A stretch of 64,000 bases of DNA from Massilia sp. H-1 (lineage in GTDB: Bacteria > Pseudomonadota > Gammaproteobacteria > Burkholderiales > Burkholderiaceae_D), in contig CP087969.1 in NCBI GenBank assembly GCA_024703915.1, positions 4,650,001 to 4,714,000 of the forward strand, given 5' to 3'. A program made the translations under genes and the position numbers. Under the pieces are notes generated by a model. That model saw nothing but the letters and a program-made list of their open reading frames with translations. It searched no databases and was not told where the DNA came from. Numbering within the stretch: position 1 is the stretch's first letter; every line of letters starts with the position of its first letter. Positions 50,835 to 61,059 of this stretch are shown one piece after another.

Positions 50835-52082
50835 CATGTCGCCACGCGCCGCGTGGATGCTGATCCTTGCCGCCTCGGCGATCCTGATGATCACGATGGG
50901 AGCGCGCCTGACCACGGGGCTGTTCATGTCGCCGATTAATACCTCCACCGGCCTGGGCATCGCGTCGATCAGCTTTGCCATGGCGATCGGCCAGTTCGTG
51001 TGGGGCGCGGCGCAGCCGGTGTTTGGCGCCGTGGCGGACAAGTGGGGCTCGGCCAAGGTGATCATCGTGGGCGCCTTCCTGCTCATGCGGCGGCACCGCG
51101 CTGACGCCGTTCGTCGATTCGCAGTGGGGCCTGATCGTCTGCATGGGTATCCTGAGCGCGGCGGGAGCGGGGGCGGGCAGCTTCTCGATCCTGATCGGCG
51201 CCACCGCGCAGCGCCTGCCGCCCGCGCGGCGGCCGTTCGCGGCGGGCTTCATCAACGCGGGCGGCTCGTTCGGGCAGTTCGTGTTCGCACCGCTGATGCA
51301 GGCGATTATCAGCAGCGCTTACTGGGTGGTCGCGATGCTGACCATGGCGGCCACCACCTTGCTGACCATCCCGCTGGCCTGGCCGCTGCGCAAAGGCGCC
51401 GGTCTCAAGGCCGATCCCGCCGCGCTTGGCCAAACCGGCGGAAGCGCCCGGCATCGGCCTTGGCGCGCAGATCAAGATCAGCTGCGCGACCCCAGCTACC
51501 TGTTCCTGCACGCGGGCTTCTTTACCTGCGGCTTCCACATCGCCTTCCTTGTCACCCACCTGCCGAACGAGGTCGCGCTGTGCAATCTGCTTAAGCTGGC
51601 GTGTCGGCGGCGTCGCTCGCGCTGATTGGCCTGTTTAATATCGCTTAAGCAGCCTGACGGCTGGCGCCCTGTCGACCCGCTACCGCATGAAGTCCCTGCT
51701 GGCCCTGATGTACGCGAGCCGCGCGCTGATCATCGTGATCTTCCTGCTGTCGCCGAAAACGGCGCTGACCTTCTATCTGTTTGCTTAGCGCGCTCGGTTT
51801 CACCTGGCTGGCGACGGTGCCGCCGACGGCTGGCCTGGTGGGCAAGCTGTTCGGCATGCGCTACCTGTCCACGCTGTTCGGCCTCACGCTGCTGTCGCAC
51901 CAGATCGGCGGCTTCCTCGGCGCCTGGCTGGGTGGCCTGTCGTTCGTGACCTATGGCGACTACACCTGGATGTGGTACGCCGACATCGTGCTGGCCATTG
52001 GCGCGGCGCTGATCAACCTGCCGATTCATGCGAAGCGCACGTGGTGCGTTCATGCCTAGCAGCACTGGCCAAGGCGGCGTAA
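50818..52082 (+). CDS. MFS transporter
   Basis: About 415 residues, 12 helices; motif A reads FGAVADKWGSAKV, and AGFINAGGSFGQFVFAPLMQ is in the fourth-fifth helices. Resembles oxalate/monocarboxylate-type carriers. GGAGG at 50803 supports the start. Breaks near 51088, 51425, 51588 (GCTTAAGC), 51645 (GCTTAAGC), 51784 (GCTTAGC) and 52054 (GCCTAGC). The literal stop is 52059; restoring GCCGGC gives an end MPAALAKAA at 52082. Confidence 0.8.
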
Positions 52083-52085
52083 GCG

Positions 52086-52393
52086 ATGGCACGCGATATC
52101 TACGCCTACCGCGACGTTGCCGTTGAATCGGCAATCGATCCCCGCAGCGGCAAGCTGCGCATCCGGCCCATGGCGGGGCAGGCCTTCGCTCCCACGCTGG
52201 CGGTGCAGTGCGGACGCCACCTGGCCGATCCGGCGGTGTACCCGGCGGGCACGCGTTTTCTGGTGTCCGCCAAGCTGACCGACCGGCTGGGCGGGGAGCC
52301 GTTCCTGTACGTGTACCACGGCGACCCGGTCGTCGTGCTCACGGCGGCCGACGCCAAAAATTCCTGGCCGAGTTCCGGCGCGGCCGGATCTAG
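52086..52393 (+). CDS. Orphan protein, about 102 residues
   Basis: Not recognised. MARDIYAYRDVAVESAIDPR, LRIRPMAGQAFAPTL, TRFLVSAKLTDRLGGEPFLYV, ending FLAEFRRGRI after restoring one T near 52360. Four bases behind the MFS gene; convergent and overlapping with the LysR stop. Confidence 0.55.
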
Positions 52394-53303
52394 CGCCGCG
52401 CCAGGAACGCGCGATAGAAGTCGATAAACGCGTACCTTGGCTTAAGCACATGCCGCCCCGGCGGCAGCACCGCATACACGCCGCCCATCTGCAGGCTCCA
52501 GGCGGGCAGCAGCTTGACCAGGCGGCGGCTAAGCGTCGACCGACTCCTTCATCGACATCTCTTCCATCGCGCTGATGCTTAGGCGCCGTGCTCGATCAGC
52601 GACAGCAGCGCGCTCGGCGAATCGACCTGCATGCGCGAATTCATGTGGACCACGACATCCTTGCCGTCCGCGTGGCTGAACTTCCACGTGAGCGGTGTCG
52701 GGAGCAGCGACAGCGACAGCCAGTCGTGCTGCGCCAGGTGTTCCGGGCGCTTGGGCTTACTGCGCTGCTTCCAGGTACGCGGGGCGAGGCCACCACGAAC
52801 TGCGAAAAGTCGCGCAGCTTGATGGCGCGCTGGGTCGAGTCGCGCAGCCATCCCATCCGGAACGACAGATCGATGCCTTCGGCGACCATGTCGGCCACCT
52901 TGTCGCCGGTGCGCAGGTCGATCTGCAGGCGCGGGTGAAGCGCGGCGAACTCCACCAGCGCCGGGCCGACCGTCTGCGAGGCCTGCAGCGCCGTGGTCGA
53001 GATGCGCAGCATGCCGGACAGTTCGCCCTGCTGGTTGCCCGCTTCGGCCAGCGCGTCCGACAGGCCGCGCAGCAGGGGCTGGCATTGGTCGTGCAGCGCG
53101 CGCCCGGCGTCGGTCAGCGTGACCTGGCGCGTGGTGCGCGTGAACAGCGACACGCCCAGCTGGCGTTCGAGGCGGGCGATCTGCACGCTGACCTTTGCCT
53201 TGGCCACGCCCAGCCGGTCGGCGGCGCCCGTAAAGCTGCCCGCTTCGACCACGCAATCGAAGAAGGTGAGGCTGTTCAGATCGATGTGGTCGAGGCTCGC
53301 CAT
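52390..53303 (-). CDS. LysR-family transcription regulator
   Basis: About 303 residues. HTH: SLTFFDCVVEAGSFTGAADRL then VSVQIARLERQLGVSLFTRTTR. Periplasmic-binding-like effector domain with LRISTTALQASQTVGPALVEF. Breaks near 52438 (GCTTAAGC), 52533 (GCTAAGC), 52575 (GCTTAGGC) and 52757. Divergent from the NmrA-like reductase it probably controls. Confidence 0.88.
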
Positions 53304-53307
53304 GGTG

Positions 53308-53362
53308 ATTGATAAAGAAATGAGAACAATGAATTATCGTTCTTCTAGTTTATCTTATCAAT
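53308..53362. promoter_or_regulatory. Candidate LysR operator
   Basis: Nested inverted repeats: attgataa (53308-53315) with ttatcaat (53355-53362), and inner agaac (53323-53327) with gttct (53339-53343), in the AT-rich gap between lysR and the reductase. Confidence 0.5.
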
Positions 53363-53411
53363 CGCGAATGTCATGATGCTGCTCATCCCAACCACACATC
53401 AGGAGCATCGC

Positions 53412-54048
53412 ATGAACATCGTACTCATTGGCGCCAGCGGCTTTATCGGTTCCGCCCTTACCCGCGAAGCCTCGCGCGCGGCCACAAGGTCACCGCCCTG
53501 GTCAGCCGTCCGGAGAAGGTGCAGGCGCAGGCTTAGCCTGACCGCCGTGGCGGCCGATGTCATGGACGTCAGCAAGCTGACGGCCCAATTCATTAGCGCC
53601 GACGCCGTCATCTCGGCCTTCAGCGGCCACGCGCAAAGCGACATCCTCGGCTACTACGTCAAAGGCATAGAAAACGTCATCAGCGCCGCCAAGGAAGCGC
53701 GCGCCGCGCCTGCTGGTGGTCGGCGGCGCCGGTTCGCTGGAAGTGGCGCCGGGCGCGCTGCTGATCGACAGCCCGAATTTCCCGCCCCAGTATAAGGCCA
53801 GCGCGCAAGGCGCCCAGCAGGCGCTCAATCTGCTGCGCCAGGAGCCGTCGCTGAACTGGACCATGCTCAGCCCTGCCGCCGTCATCGCGCCCGGCGAGCG
53901 CACCGGCGTGTTCCGCACCAGGCTCGATCAGCTGATCACGCGTGAAGACGGCAGCAGCACGATCTCGGTCGAAGATTATGCGGTCGCGATGATCGACGAA
54001 CTGGAAAAGCCGGTGCACGCGCGCCGCCGTTTCACGGTCGGTTACTAA
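53412..54048 (+). CDS. NmrA-like NAD(P)-binding protein
   Basis: About 212 residues, Rossmann fold: IVLIGASGFIGSALTREA, then VTALVSRPEKVQ, LLVVGGAGSLEVAPGALLID and SPAAVIAPGERTGVFR. Atypical SDR without a YxxxK. AGGAG ten bases before the start. Breaks near 53478, 53533 (GCTTAGCC) and 53705. Confidence 0.85.
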
Positions 54049-54152
54049 GCCGGGCAGGGGTGTTCGGTGAATTTGCACGGGCTCATGCAAATGTTGCTAC
54101 TATTTGCGAGAGATGTTCCCGTTGAACCACCGCACACCCCGAAAGGATTGTT

Positions 54153-54705
54153 ATGGCCACGAGAAAGATCGCAGTGATTGTTGGCAGTTTGCGCAAAGAG
54201 TCATTCAACCGCCGCGTTGCCAAGACGCTGATGCTGCTGGCGCCGTCGACGCTGGACATGGAAATCGTCGAAATCGGCCAGCTGGCCATCTACAACCAGG
54301 ACGACGACGCCACGCCGCCGCCCCTCTACACCGAATTTCGCGACCGCATCCGCGCGGTGGACGGTGTCCTGTTCTGCACCCCCGAATACAACCGTTCCGT
54401 CCCGGCCGTGCTCAAGAACGCGATCGACGTCGGCTCGCGCCCGTATGGCAACAGCGCCTGGAACGGCAAGCCGTGCGCGGTGGTCAGCGTGTCGCCGGGC
54501 GCCACCGGCGGCTTTGGCGCCAACCACCACCTGCGCCAGTCCCTGGTCTTCCTCAACATGCTTAGCCATGCAGCAGCCGGAAGCCTACATCAACAATGTC
54601 GGCAAGCTGTACGACGGCGAAACGCTGACCGACGAGAACACCAAGGCTTTCATGCAAAACATCATCGATTCGTTCGCCACCTGGGTCGAACGGCACGCCG
54701 ACTGA
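54153..54705 (+). CDS. NADPH-dependent FMN reductase
   Basis: About 184 residues, flavodoxin fold. GSLRKESFNRRVAKTL binds FMN phosphate; TPEYNRSVPAVLKNAIDVGS contains the flavin-ring motif. One break near 54562 (GCTTAGC for NMPAMQQ). Quinone or azo substrate range likely. Overlaps the next gene at TGATG. Confidence 0.88.
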
Positions 54706-55109
54706 TGGTGCGCATCAGCCATATCGATCACGTGGTGTTGCGCGTGACGGGTCTGGACGCCATGATCGCCTTCTACTGCGATGCGCTCGGCTGCACGGTC
54801 GAGCGGCGCCAGGATGCCATCGGCCTGGTGCAACTGCGCGCCGGTGCCTGTCTGCTGGACCTGGTGCCGGTTGACGGCAAGCTGGGCCGGGCGGGCGGCG
54901 CCGCGCCGGGCTTAGAGGGGCGCAATATGGACCACCTGTGTTTCCGGGTCGACCCTTTCGATGAGGCGGCGATCCGCGCCCACCTGGCGCGCTTCGGCGT
55001 CACCGCCGGGCCGCAGGAATCGCGCTACGGCGCCGAAGGCGAAGGCCCCTCCATCTACCTGCAGGATCCCGAAGGAAACACCATCGAACTGAAAGGTCCG
55101 CCTACTTAG
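54705..55109 (+). CDS. VOC-superfamily (glyoxalase-like) protein
   Basis: 134 residues, unbroken. Two beta-alpha-beta modules: ISHIDHVVLRVTGLDAMIAFY and NMDHLCFRVDPFDEAAI; metal-type positions His in the first strand and Glu in GNTIELKGPP. Single-domain VOC proteins include glyoxalases and dioxygenases. Confidence 0.85.
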   Translation: MVRISHIDHVVLRVTGLDAMIAFYCDALGCTVERRQDAIGLVQLRAGACLLDLVPVDGKLGRAGGAAPGLEGRNMDHLCFRVDPFDEAAIRAHLARFGVTAGPQESRYGAEGEGPSIYLQDPEGNTIELKGPPT

Positions 55110-55906
55110 CTGAGGGAACTTGTCAGGCCCGCATTTCGCCTTGCACGTGTTCGCGCGGACGCGCCATTTGGCGCCACCGCAGCATGACGCTGGGCAAGGC
55201 AAGCGTCTTTCTCGATCCAGTAGTTGAATTGCCCAAATGTCGGCGTGGCATCGGGTGCCTGCGTGCTGAAAAAATCCTCGATCATTTGACGGTAGGCACC
55301 GCGGCGCGAGAAGCGGGGATGCGCGGCCGCGTAGCGGGCAACGGCGTCGTGGAAAGTTTCGCGCACATCGTCGCAAGCGTTCATGCCGGGATGCCCTTCG
55401 CCCTTGCGCGGACGGCCGCGCTTGACAGCCGGATTGACGCTGCGCGTCTTGCCCCGCCCACCTGAATTTTTGTAATCCGGCAGCAATGCGTTCGCGTTCT
55501 GGCCGCGTTCCCAGTAGCGCCGCAGGTAGCGGTAAACTCGAAGGGTAGGACACGCCGTGCAACTGCGCGTGGCGCAGCACCATGCCGCCGCGCGCTTGGC
55601 TGGTAAATGGCCGGTTCCTGGGTCACCAGGGTGCTGACAATCTCCCAGGCGCGCGCCTGCAGTTGCAGGTGGCTGGCGGGCAAGTCGTCGGGATCGGCTT
55701 GCACCAGGTAGGGATCGATCAGCAACAGCTGCGCGCTTGCTGGCGTACATCTTCCACCAGCGAGGACAGGGTGGCGATCTGCGGATGCGCGCTCTTGGCG
55801 TTCAGTTCGAACGTGTATGCAATCTTCTGCGCGGCATCAATCCACAGGATGCGAATGGTGCGCGCACGGGGTGCGGCGTAATGCAGCAAATCATTTCGGA
55901 GCAGCA
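55106..55906 (-). pseudogene. Truncated TnsB-like transposase
   Basis: The reconstructed product resembles the N-terminal half of TnsB from Tn7-like elements: IRILWIDAAQKIAYTFELNAK, VYRYLRRYWERGQNANALLPDY, KNSGGRGKTRSVNP, KRGRPRKGEGHPGMN and TFGQFNYWIEKDA are family-type strings (compare TnsB YRYLRxYWxRGQTPNALLPD). The DDE catalytic core and C-terminal parts are absent; the frame stops near 55106-55125, overlapping the VOC stop. Breaks near 55180, 55465, 55540 and 55730. No tnsA, tnsC or transposon ends are visible nearby. It is a remnant, not an active element. Confidence 0.65.
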
Positions 55907-56262
55907 TTTGTCTGGCCCTTGTCGCGTTCAGGTCAGAAAGACAATGCAAGTTCCGAGCCAGCCGAAAACAGCCAAAAAACGTCTCTTTTCCGCCTGTTTT
56001 TGGTGCGCTGCAACCAAGGGTGCACCAGATCGAACAGTTGCTGTTGGGGACTTGAACACGTTTGATACACATCAAGCGTGGAGGGGCTCACTAACCTAGC
56101 CTTGTACCTTGTGCTGGAGGCGTCCTGTCGGGTTCGAACCGGAACGTCGACAGGGCAGTGTTCTGTATGCACCCGCCGCGGCCGGGGGCAAGCTGGCATC
56201 GTCAGTGGCGCCGTACCCGTTTCGCATCCCATTCAAATTCTTCACACGATTGAGGTAATTAC
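55907..56262. other. Intergenic region between tnsB remnant and phasin
   Basis: About 356 bases. No convincing gene; one minus-strand frame is open but has no recognisable content. It contains a perfect 10-bp palindrome GGTTCGAACC near 56136, and the phasin promoter must lie at its right end. Confidence 0.35.
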
Positions 56263-56878
56263 ATGTATCCATTTTCCCAAGCCGTTACCCCTGCCGTCCG
56301 CACCCACCTGGATGCGCAAATGGCCTTCTTTAACGACATGTCCAAGTCGCTGTTCCGTTCGTTCCAGCAGCTGTGCGACCTGAACATCCAACTGACCCAG
56401 ACCATGCTGGAAGAAACCGCCATCTCCAGCCAGCAACTGCTGACCGCGGACCGTCAGACCGACCTCATCAGCGCAGCAGCATCGCGTGCCCAGCCCGCCA
56501 CCGAAAAACTGCGCGCTTACCAGCAGCACATTTCGCGCGTCGCGGCAGACGCACAGGTTGAAATGGCCCGTGTCACCGAGCAGCATGTTCAGGAAACCAC
56601 CCGCACCGCGCCAGCTGGCCGATGAAGTGGCCCGCGTCGCGTCGGAAGAAACCGAACGCAATATGCGTACCCAGCAAGAGAACATGCGCAAGTTCACCGA
56701 TCCCTTCACGCAAGACGCCGCACGCCGTGGCAATGGTGCTGAAATGCGTAGTGGCGCCAGCATGCAAAGCAGCCAGTCGGGCAGCGCTCAAGGCGGCATG
56801 AGCCAAAGCGAGATCGCAGCCGGTTCGAGCGGCACTACGGCAGGCAGCAAGTCTGGCGCAGGCGGCAAGAACGCGTAA
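56263..56878 (+). CDS. phaP: Phasin family protein
   Basis: About 204 residues. The phasin helix bundle starts FSQAVTPAVRTHLDAQMAFF, then LSRSFQQL-like SLFRSFQQLCDLNIQLTQTM. A Gln/Ser/Gly-rich tail of about 60 residues follows (MQSSQSGSAQGGMSQSE). Coats polyhydroxyalkanoate granules. Break near 56612 (TARQLADEVARVAS). GAGG lies before the start. Confidence 0.82.
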
Positions 56879-56888
56879 GTCACATTGA

Positions 56889-56916
56889 AACGGCCCGCAT
56901 TGCGCGGGCCGTTCTT
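56889..56916. terminator. Terminator between phasin and acyltransferase
   Basis: Perfect stem aacggcccgc/gcgggccgtt with a 4-nt loop followed by cttt; lies between convergent genes. Confidence 0.75.
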
Positions 56917-56924
56917 TCGGTCCG

Positions 56925-58135
56925 TCAGCAGTTTGCCGTGACGGCTTGTTTGCGCTCCACAGTATTCCTCGTGCCCGCTGCTTCCCATGCCAGTCCAAAC
57001 AGGGGCCGCAAGACCGTAATGCGGCGGATGATCTCGAACGCGCCAAAGCTGATGCACAAGGTAAGCACCACCAGGATCAGGCCTTCGGTGGCCGGTGCAA
57101 TATGGGCCGGTTTGATCAAGTGCGCGATCGACACGATCAGCGTCTGGTGCAGAATATAGACGGGGAACACGGCCTCGGTCAGGTAGCGCTTAAGGCGCAC
57201 TGTCATGATTGAGGTGGCGATGCGCAAAGCCGCACACGGCAATAATCGCACTCCATGCACACAGCATGTACACCATCCGCATGCACATGCGCACCGTCTC
57301 AAGTAGCTCGCCGTCTCGACACTGTCGGCGAGCGAGAACCAGATGATCAGCGCACCCCAGCTGGCGAAGGCAATGCCAAGCGCATGAATACGCAGCGTGT
57401 CCATCTGTTTCCAGATGCTGCTGTTGCGGGCAAACATCGCGCCGAGGATGAACACGCACAGGTAGTTGGCATGGTTGTACCAGTCCCAGGTCAGGTTGTG
57501 GGTGCTGGGGAACTGCGACGACAGGGCGATGCGCACGGCGCCGAGCACCAGCACGGGCAGGACGATCAGCTTCCAGCCGCTCAGCAGGGCAGTCACGCGG
57601 CTTGCCAGGCGGTCGAAGCGCTCACCCAACAGCATGATGGCCGTGCCCAGCAGCAGCGTGTAGACCCACAGGTAGGCCACGAACCACAGATGGTTCCAGG
57701 TCGGCAGATCCAGGCAGCCGCTTGATTTGCAAAAGCCGCCGCTGCCGCTCACGTACAGGCGCATGAACTCGCCGTAGCTGCTTAAGCGTAGGCGAATTTT
57801 TCGATGACTTCAAAGTAGGGCTGGGGCGGCACAATGACGAACATGCCGAAAATGAGCGGCACCAGCAGGCGCACGCTGCGCTGGCGCATGAACTTGCCCG
57901 CGCCGATCTTGGCCAGCATGAAGCTCGACGCCACGCCGGAAATGAGGAACAGCAGGCTCAGTCGCCATGGCGAGGAAAGGATCATGAACGGTTCGATCGT
58001 GTCGCTGGCGAACGGGCTTTTCACGTGCCAGTCCCAGCTCACGTAGTACATGCCCACGTGGTACAGGATCAGCAGCAGGAAGGCGATGATGCGGACCCAG
58101 TCGAGGAAGAACAGTCTTGGTTGCGTCGATTGCAT
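56925..58135 (-). CDS. Acyltransferase-3 family membrane protein
   Basis: About 403 residues and ten helices. The family start LFFLDWVRIIAFLLLILYHVGM carries the catalytic His. Likely O-acylates glycans (OpgC-like), inferred only. Breaks near 57223, 57303 and 57782 (GCTTAAGC for GCCGGC in YAGSYGEF). Confidence 0.82.
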
Positions 58136-58244
58136 GGCGTTGGCTCGTCAGAAAGTGGAGGACAAGACCATCGTAAAACCGCGCGCACGCCCGGGCCAGC
58201 CGAATGTGGCGAAGCGGGAGCAGGGTGGGGCGAGCCGGGCGTGG

Positions 58245-58956
58245 CTACAACTTATCGAGCACGTCGGCCTTGAACTGTCGGCTGCACGGCACCCGCGCGC
58301 CGCCGCGCAGCACCAGCTCGCAGTCGCCCTTGTCGAGCGCGATCACGCTGTCGATCCAGCTGAGCTGAACGGCCGCGCGCCGGTGGCAGCGCACGAAGCG
58401 CGGGCCCAGCTTGTCGAGCAGGCCTAGGCCAGGGTCTGGCGCATGAGTGGCTGTTCACCGGCCGTGTGCAGGACCACGTAATTGTCGGCCGTTTCCGATC
58501 CACTGCACTTCGTCGACCCGGATCACGCGGGTGACGCCGCGTTCGGTCACCAGCAGCTGTTTGACTTCATGCCCGCTGTCGAAGGCGGGCAGGGGGTTGG
58601 GCGCCTGCAGGCGCTGGCGCACCCGTTCCAGCGCGCTGCAGGCGCTCGCGGTCGTAGGGTTTGAGCAGATAGTCGATCGCGTTCGCATCGAAAGCGCGGA
58701 TCGCGTATTGATCGAAGGCGGTCGCGAACACGATCAGCGGCAGCCGCGCGGGCAGGGAAGCGGCCAGTTCGATGCCGCTCACTTCCGGCATCTGGATGTC
58801 GAGGAAAACGACGTCCGGCTTGAAGATGGCGATGCGCTCGAGCGCCTCGATCCCGTCGCGCGCTTCCTCCAGCGCCGCTACGTCCGGTTCCTGCTCCAGA
58901 AGGCGGCGCAGCTTGTCGCGCGCCGGACGTTCGTCGTCGACGATCAGGATGCGCAT
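58245..58956 (-). CDS. LytR/AlgR-type response regulator
   Basis: About 236 residues. Receiver: MRILIVDDERPARDKL, phospho-acceptor Asp in DVVFLDIQMPEVSG, Lys in YLLKPYDRERL. LytTR DNA-binding domain: RVIRVDEVQWIETADNYVVL and RCHRRAAVQLSWIDSV. Breaks near 58424 (CCTAGGCC), 58493 and 58637. Overlaps the kinase 3' end. Confidence 0.88.
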
Positions 58957-60007
58957 GGCACCCTCATTTCCGCCCGCACGCTCGGCAGGGGGGAGCTGGC
59001 TCAGGGTGAGCGAGGCGCCTTCGCCATACAACACGGAGAGCCGTTCGCGCAAATTGGACAGGCCGATGCTTAGGCCCGGGTCGACGGCGCCAGGGTGCCG
59101 GTATCGTCCTCCAGCGCCACCACCAGGCAGCCGTCTTCACGCGCGATGGCGACGGTGATCCGGGTCAGCTGGCGGCGCTGCTCCACCGTGTGCTTGAAAA
59201 TGTTCTCCAGCAGCGGCTGAATGCTCATGACAGGCAGCGTGCAGGCTTAGCGTGCCGTCGCCGATGCGCCAGTCGATGGCTACCCGGTCCGCATAGCGCT
59301 CCTGCATCACGCGCGTAGCCTTGCGCCAGGCGCAGCTCCGTTTCCAGCGGCGCCTCGTGCAGGTCGCTCACGTCGAGCGTGGTGCGCAGCACTTCGGCCA
59401 GCTGAATGAGGGTGGCGTCGGCTTTGTCGACGTCGCTGTGCATCAGCGAAGAAATCGTATTGAGGGCGTTGAACAGAAAGTGCGGCTGCATCTGCTGCGC
59501 CAGGCGTTGGAGCTGGGCCTGGCGCAGCAAGGCATTGGCACGCTCGACGCGCAGCTTCTCTTCGAGCAGCTGGTGGTAGGACAGGATACCGAAGCGGATC
59601 AGGAAGAACAGGCTGACAAAGACGGACAGCTTGAGCGATTCATAGAGGAAGGTTTCACCCCACGGTTCATGCTCGTAGACTTGCCCCATCAGCGCGTAGA
59701 CACCATGGCGGATGCCGAAAGCGATCGGCACAAACGCGATCCAGTACAGCGGCAGCCACGCAAACTGCAGCGCAGAACCAGCGCAGCTTGGCGTCGGCAG
59801 CAGAGCCGCATCGCGGCGCACGGTGAAATGGCGCTGGACCAGCAACAGCAGCGTCGCGGACAGCATCGAGGACGTCTCCCACAGCACCGGCTGCCAGTAG
59901 GCATTGCCGTCGTCGCGGGCGTAATCCTGGACGGCGACCGCCACCATCATGGCCCAGAACAGAAGCCAGGCGATGAAGACAACGACTCTGGTTTGGTTGG
60001 ACTGCAT
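58944..60007 (-). CDS. LytS/YehU-type sensor histidine kinase
   Basis: About 350 residues. Four or so helices (VVVFIAWLLFWAMMVAVAV and others), then the his-kinase motif LQRLAQQMQPHFLFNALNTIS with phospho-His, and HATPase parts QPLLENIFKHTVEQ and AGIGLSNLRERLSVLYG. Breaks near 59015, 59070 (GCTTAGGC), 59245 (GCTTAGC) and 59325. A corrected end VRAEMRVPCAS overlaps the regulator start by 13 bases. Confidence 0.82.
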
Positions 60008-60075
60008 GGAGATGGGTAGAATGGCGGAAGCGCTGATGATTGCGCATTCTTGCGGCGATGTCAAAGGGACGGGCA

Positions 60076-60673
60076 ATGGCTGATACGGGCGACGCACTCA
60101 AATTCGATTCACAGGCCGCGTTCGCGCAATGGCTGGCCGAGCATCACGGCGCCTCGGACGGCATCTTTCTGCTGCATGCCAAAAGGGCAAAGGCGAGACC
60201 ACTGTCACCTATGACGAGGCGCTCGAAGTGGCGCTGTGCTTCGGCTGGATCGACGGCATGCGCAAGAGCGTGAACGAGCAGTTCTTCAAGCAGCGCTGGA
60301 CGCCGCGCCGTGCGCGCAGCATCTGGTCCAAGGTCAATCGCGACAAGGCGCTGCGCTATATTGACGAGGGCCGCATGCAGCCGAGCGGACTGGCCGAGAT
60401 GGTGCGCGCGCAGCAGGATGGGCGCTGGGAAGCGGCCTATGATTCCGTCAGCAAGTCGGAAGTGCCGCCGGACTTGCAAGCCGCCTTCGATGCGCGGCCC
60501 GGGGCGGCGCAATTTTTCGCAACGGTCAGCTCATGCAGAACCGCTATGCGGTCCTGTTCCGGATTCAGACAGCCAAGAAGCCCGAGACGCGGGCGCGGCG
60601 CGTCGAACAGTTTGCCGACATGCTGGCGCGCGGGGAAACCGTGTACCCGAATGGCGTTCGGTCGAAAGCTTGA
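60076..60673 (+). CDS. YdeI/OmpD-associated family protein
   Basis: About 198 residues. FAQWLAEHHGASDGIFLLHAKK, ALEVALCFGWIDGMRKSVNE and WTPRRARSIWSKVNRDKAL are the classical YdeI strings; ends RARRVEQFADMLARGETVYP. Breaks near 60183 and 60525. Second member of this family in the window; function unknown. Confidence 0.82.
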
Positions 60674-60674
60674 A

Positions 60675-61030
60675 ATGTACGGGTTTCCCATGGATCTGGA
60701 GTTAGCCGATCTCGTCGGTTCAGAGATACGGCAAATCTGTCTGGGTCGCGCCGACGTGCAATTTCGGTTTGATACAGGGCGCTCCATTTGTGCGCAAGCT
60801 GTGGTCGAGGTGTTTCGCGGCGACGCGCTGGTCTCGGCGTGGGATCCGGCGACAAACTGGTCAAGCACGCAGTTTCAATTGCTGCTCGGAGCAAGAGTCG
60901 GCGCTTACGCCGTGCGTGCAATGCGCGGCTGCTGGAGATTTGTTTCAACGATGGTTTAATGCTCCACCTGCACGACACTTCGGATCAATTTGAAAGCCTT
61001 CAAATTTACCCGGAAATGATCGTTGTTTAG
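60675..61030 (+). CDS. DUF6188-like protein
   Basis: About 118 residues. LADLVGSEIRQICLGRADVQF and DTGRSICAQAVVEVFRG, then LLEICFNDGLMLHLHD and IYPEMIVV are the ordered strands of this small beta-rich family. One break near 60920. Two bases behind the YdeI-like gene. Confidence 0.65.
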
Positions 61031-61059
61031 GTGGTTTCAATGCTTGAAAGGCGAATGCA

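Noticed and set aside
56130..56145. tRNA-like T-loop GGTTCGAACC
   Set aside because: No acceptor or anticodon stem can be built around it; it is only a short palindrome.
55907..56232. A tnsA gene upstream of the TnsB-like remnant
   Set aside because: The open minus-strand frame shows no endonuclease motif and unlikely composition.
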